Positions 62,563 through 64,000 of a stretch of 64,000 nt of DNA are shown piece by piece. The stretch spans positions 1-64,000 of the forward strand of contig JAGBVU010000006.1 in NCBI GenBank assembly GCA_017630155.1. The letters are read 5' to 3'. The notes below the pieces were generated by a model that searched no databases, was not told the DNA's origin, and saw nothing but the letters and a program-made list of their open reading frames with translations. The position numbers and the translations under genes are program-made. The DNA comes from Bacteroidales bacterium. Lineage in GTDB: Bacteria > Bacteroidota > Bacteroidia > Bacteroidales > UBA932. How positions within the stretch are numbered: the first letter of the stretch is position 1; each line of letters starts with the position of its first letter.

Positions 62563-64000
62563 ATGAGTATTTTCAGAAGAAGCGCATTGGAGGAGTTTTC
62601 TGCGCACAAAGCTCAGAGATTTTATCAGGAGGAGAGGCCTGTATCTGAGTTCTTCGGACAGAACGTGTTCGATGACCAGAAAATGAAAAAATATCTCACC
62701 CCCAAGGCTTATCACGCTGTGGCAGCATCCATACAAGATGGTTCCAAAATTGACAGGACCATTGCAGATGAGGTGGCTGATGGTATGAAAGCGTGGGCAG
62801 TGGAGATGGGTGCCACACATTATACTCACTGGTTTTCACCACTTACAGATTCGACAGCGGAGAAGCACGAGGCTTTTGTCGACATAGACAAAGACGGTCA
62901 GATTTTCGAGAACTTCAAGGGTGATGCCCTGGTTCAGCAGGAGCCTGATGCTTCAAGTTTCCCAAGTGGAGGTCTACGCAATACCTTCGAGGCCCGTGGC
63001 TATACAGCCTGGGACCCCTCTTCTCCAGCCTTTATTATAGATCAGACCCTTTGTATCCCTACCGTATTTGTATCTTATATGGGAGAGGCCTTGGATATGA
63101 AGATTCCTCATTTGAAATCTCTTCAGACCGTAGAGAAGGCATCTTTGGGGGTTCTGGAACTTTTCGGGGATGAAGCCAAAAGGGTAAATGTGATGCTCGG
63201 CCTTGAGCAGGAGTATTTCCTGGTGGATGATGCTCTTTTTAGGGCAAGGCCTGATCTTCAGATCTGCAACAGAACACTTATCGGACATACTGCCGCCAAG
63301 GACCAGCAGCTTGAGGACCACTATTTCGGGGCAATCCCCTCAAGGGTAATGGCCTTTATGAAGGACTTTGAGACTGAGGCATACAAACTCGGAATTCTAC
63401 TGAAAACACGCCACAATGAGGTGGCTCCAAACCAATATGAGTGCGCTCCATACTATTCGGAGGCAAACCTAGCCATTGACCATAACCTCAAACTGATGAT
63501 TGTGATGCGCAAGATCGCGCAGAAGCACCATCTGGAGGTCCTTTTCCATGAAAAACCCTTTGACGGGGTTAATGGCTCCGGCAAGCACTGCAACTGGTCG
63601 GTGGTGACAGACAAGGGGAAAAATCTCCTCTCACCAGGCAAGACCCCGGGTACCAACCTGCAGTTCCTCAGCTTCTTTACATCTATCATCCGTGCAGCAT
63701 ACGAGCACCATTACCTTTTGATGGCAAGTATTGCCTCGCTCAATAACTCGCACCGCCTTGGCGGGCACGAGGCACCACCTGCGGTAATGTCTGTTTTTAT
63801 TGGCAGCACACTTGACAGATTGCTCAACTCAATAGAGAATATGGAGAATACTGCAGATTTCTTCAATGACAAGAGCAACGCCCTTGATATTGCTAAGAAA
63901 ATTCCAGAGATTCTCCCTGACAATACAGACAGGAACCGTACATCGCCATTTGCCTTTACCGGCAACAGGTTTGAGTTCAGGGCTGTGGGGTCATCGGTCA
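62563..64000 (+). CDS. glnN: Glutamine synthetase type III, 5' part (truncated by window end)
   Basis: The frame is open from the ATG at 62563 to the window edge (479 codons). It shows the GSIII pattern: MSIFRRSALEEFSAHKA at the N-terminus, EMGATHYTHWFSPLT, GLEQEYFLVD (metal Glu), KTRHNEVAPNQYECAPYY, the ATP-site block NGSGKHCNWSV, and NNSHRLGGHEAPPAV. GSIII enzymes of Bacteroidota are about 730 residues, so roughly one third is missing. The enzyme makes glutamine from glutamate and ammonia. Its promoter overlaps the divergent dacB control region. Confidence 0.96.
   Translation, partial: MSIFRRSALEEFSAHKAQRFYQEERPVSEFFGQNVFDDQKMKKYLTPKAYHAVAASIQDGSKIDRTIADEVADGMKAWAVEMGATHYTHWFSPLTDSTAEKHEAFVDIDKDGQIFENFKGDALVQQEPDASSFPSGGLRNTFEARGYTAWDPSSPAFIIDQTLCIPTVFVSYMGEALDMKIPHLKSLQTVEKASLGVLELFGDEAKRVNVMLGLEQEYFLVDDALFRARPDLQICNRTLIGHTAAKDQQLEDHYFGAIPSRVMAFMKDFETEAYKLGILLKTRHNEVAPNQYECAPYYSEANLAIDHNLKLMIVMRKIAQKHHLEVLFHEKPFDGVNGSGKHCNWSVVTDKGKNLLSPGKTPGTNLQFLSFFTSIIRAAYEHHYLLMASIASLNNSHRLGGHEAPPAVMSVFIGSTLDRLLNSIENMENTADFFNDKSNALDIAKKIPEILPDNTDRNRTSPFAFTGNRFEFRAVGSSV

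Overview
The window is a 64 kb stretch of Bacteroidota chromosome, most likely order Bacteroidales; the family cannot be fixed from sequence alone. Supporting signs are the TAnnTTTG (-7) promoter element in front of many genes, the near absence of Shine-Dalgarno sequences, the rpmB-rpmG-DUF4295 order, an oversized signal peptidase I, Rho with a long disordered insert, type III glutamine synthetase, bactofilin, and lineage-typical families (DUF4199, DUF4296, DUF4295, ArsP_2). Most of the window is dense housekeeping sequence.

Layout. 0-2.5 kb: a PadR-type regulator with a membrane protein, a hairpin-rich intergenic stretch ending in a terminator (candidate small RNA), tRNA-Leu(UAG) and prmA. 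2.6-7.6 kb: tpiA, diverging from tig-clpP-clpX (folding and proteolysis), and birA converging on clpX. 7.6-14.1 kb: one seven-gene run, rsfS-ftsH-cdsA-psd-M20 dipeptidase-pyrF-DUF486. 14.1-15.3 kb: a GC-rich palindrome array beside a RAYT (REP-associated HUH/Y1 transposase) gene. 15.4-19.7 kb: three exported proteins (NAGPA-type phosphodiester glycosidase lipoprotein, metallophosphoesterase lipoprotein, M28/DUF4910-like peptidase) followed by a second array. 19.9-24.6 kb: dnaA-pepD-rpe and a SPOR-domain amidase on the minus strand. 24.7-29.7 kb: an LptD-like outer-membrane protein, ridA and rho. 29.8-33.3 kb: more palindromes, a 56-residue ferredoxin and an M16 protease. 33.3-41.9 kb: DUF1573 protein, meaB, ArsP_2 transporter, secA, lpdA and bactofilin. 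41.9-44.0 kb: RluA-type synthase, GT2 and DUF4199 on the minus strand. 44.4-53.2 kb: thrS-infC-rpmI-rplT-lepB, then rpmB-rpmG-DUF4295, then ftsY-pheT (translation and secretion). 53.3-57.8 kb: a six-gene minus-strand operon (DUF4296 lipoprotein, amidohydrolase, radical SAM, dtd, deoC, small outer-membrane barrel). 57.9-64 kb: a NodB deacetylase and purD, an aminotransferase and dacB on the minus strand, and the 5' part of glnN.

Most interesting signal. The intergenic spaces hold a family of GC-rich palindromes repeated with a constant 51-52 bp period (2360-2438, 14180-14310, 19695-19825, 29942-30022). The loop is conserved (about GGAATAGCCGTTTT). The stem is CGGGGGC/GCCCCCG in three arrays and GGGCACG/CGTGCCC in the fourth. 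One array lies 25 bp from the RAYT gene, so this looks like a REP/RAYT system (REPtron) whose stem sequence has changed while pairing and spacing were kept. Other points: infC appears to start at AUC behind a strong Shine-Dalgarno sequence, and the rpmB promoter sits in what looks like a decayed palindrome.
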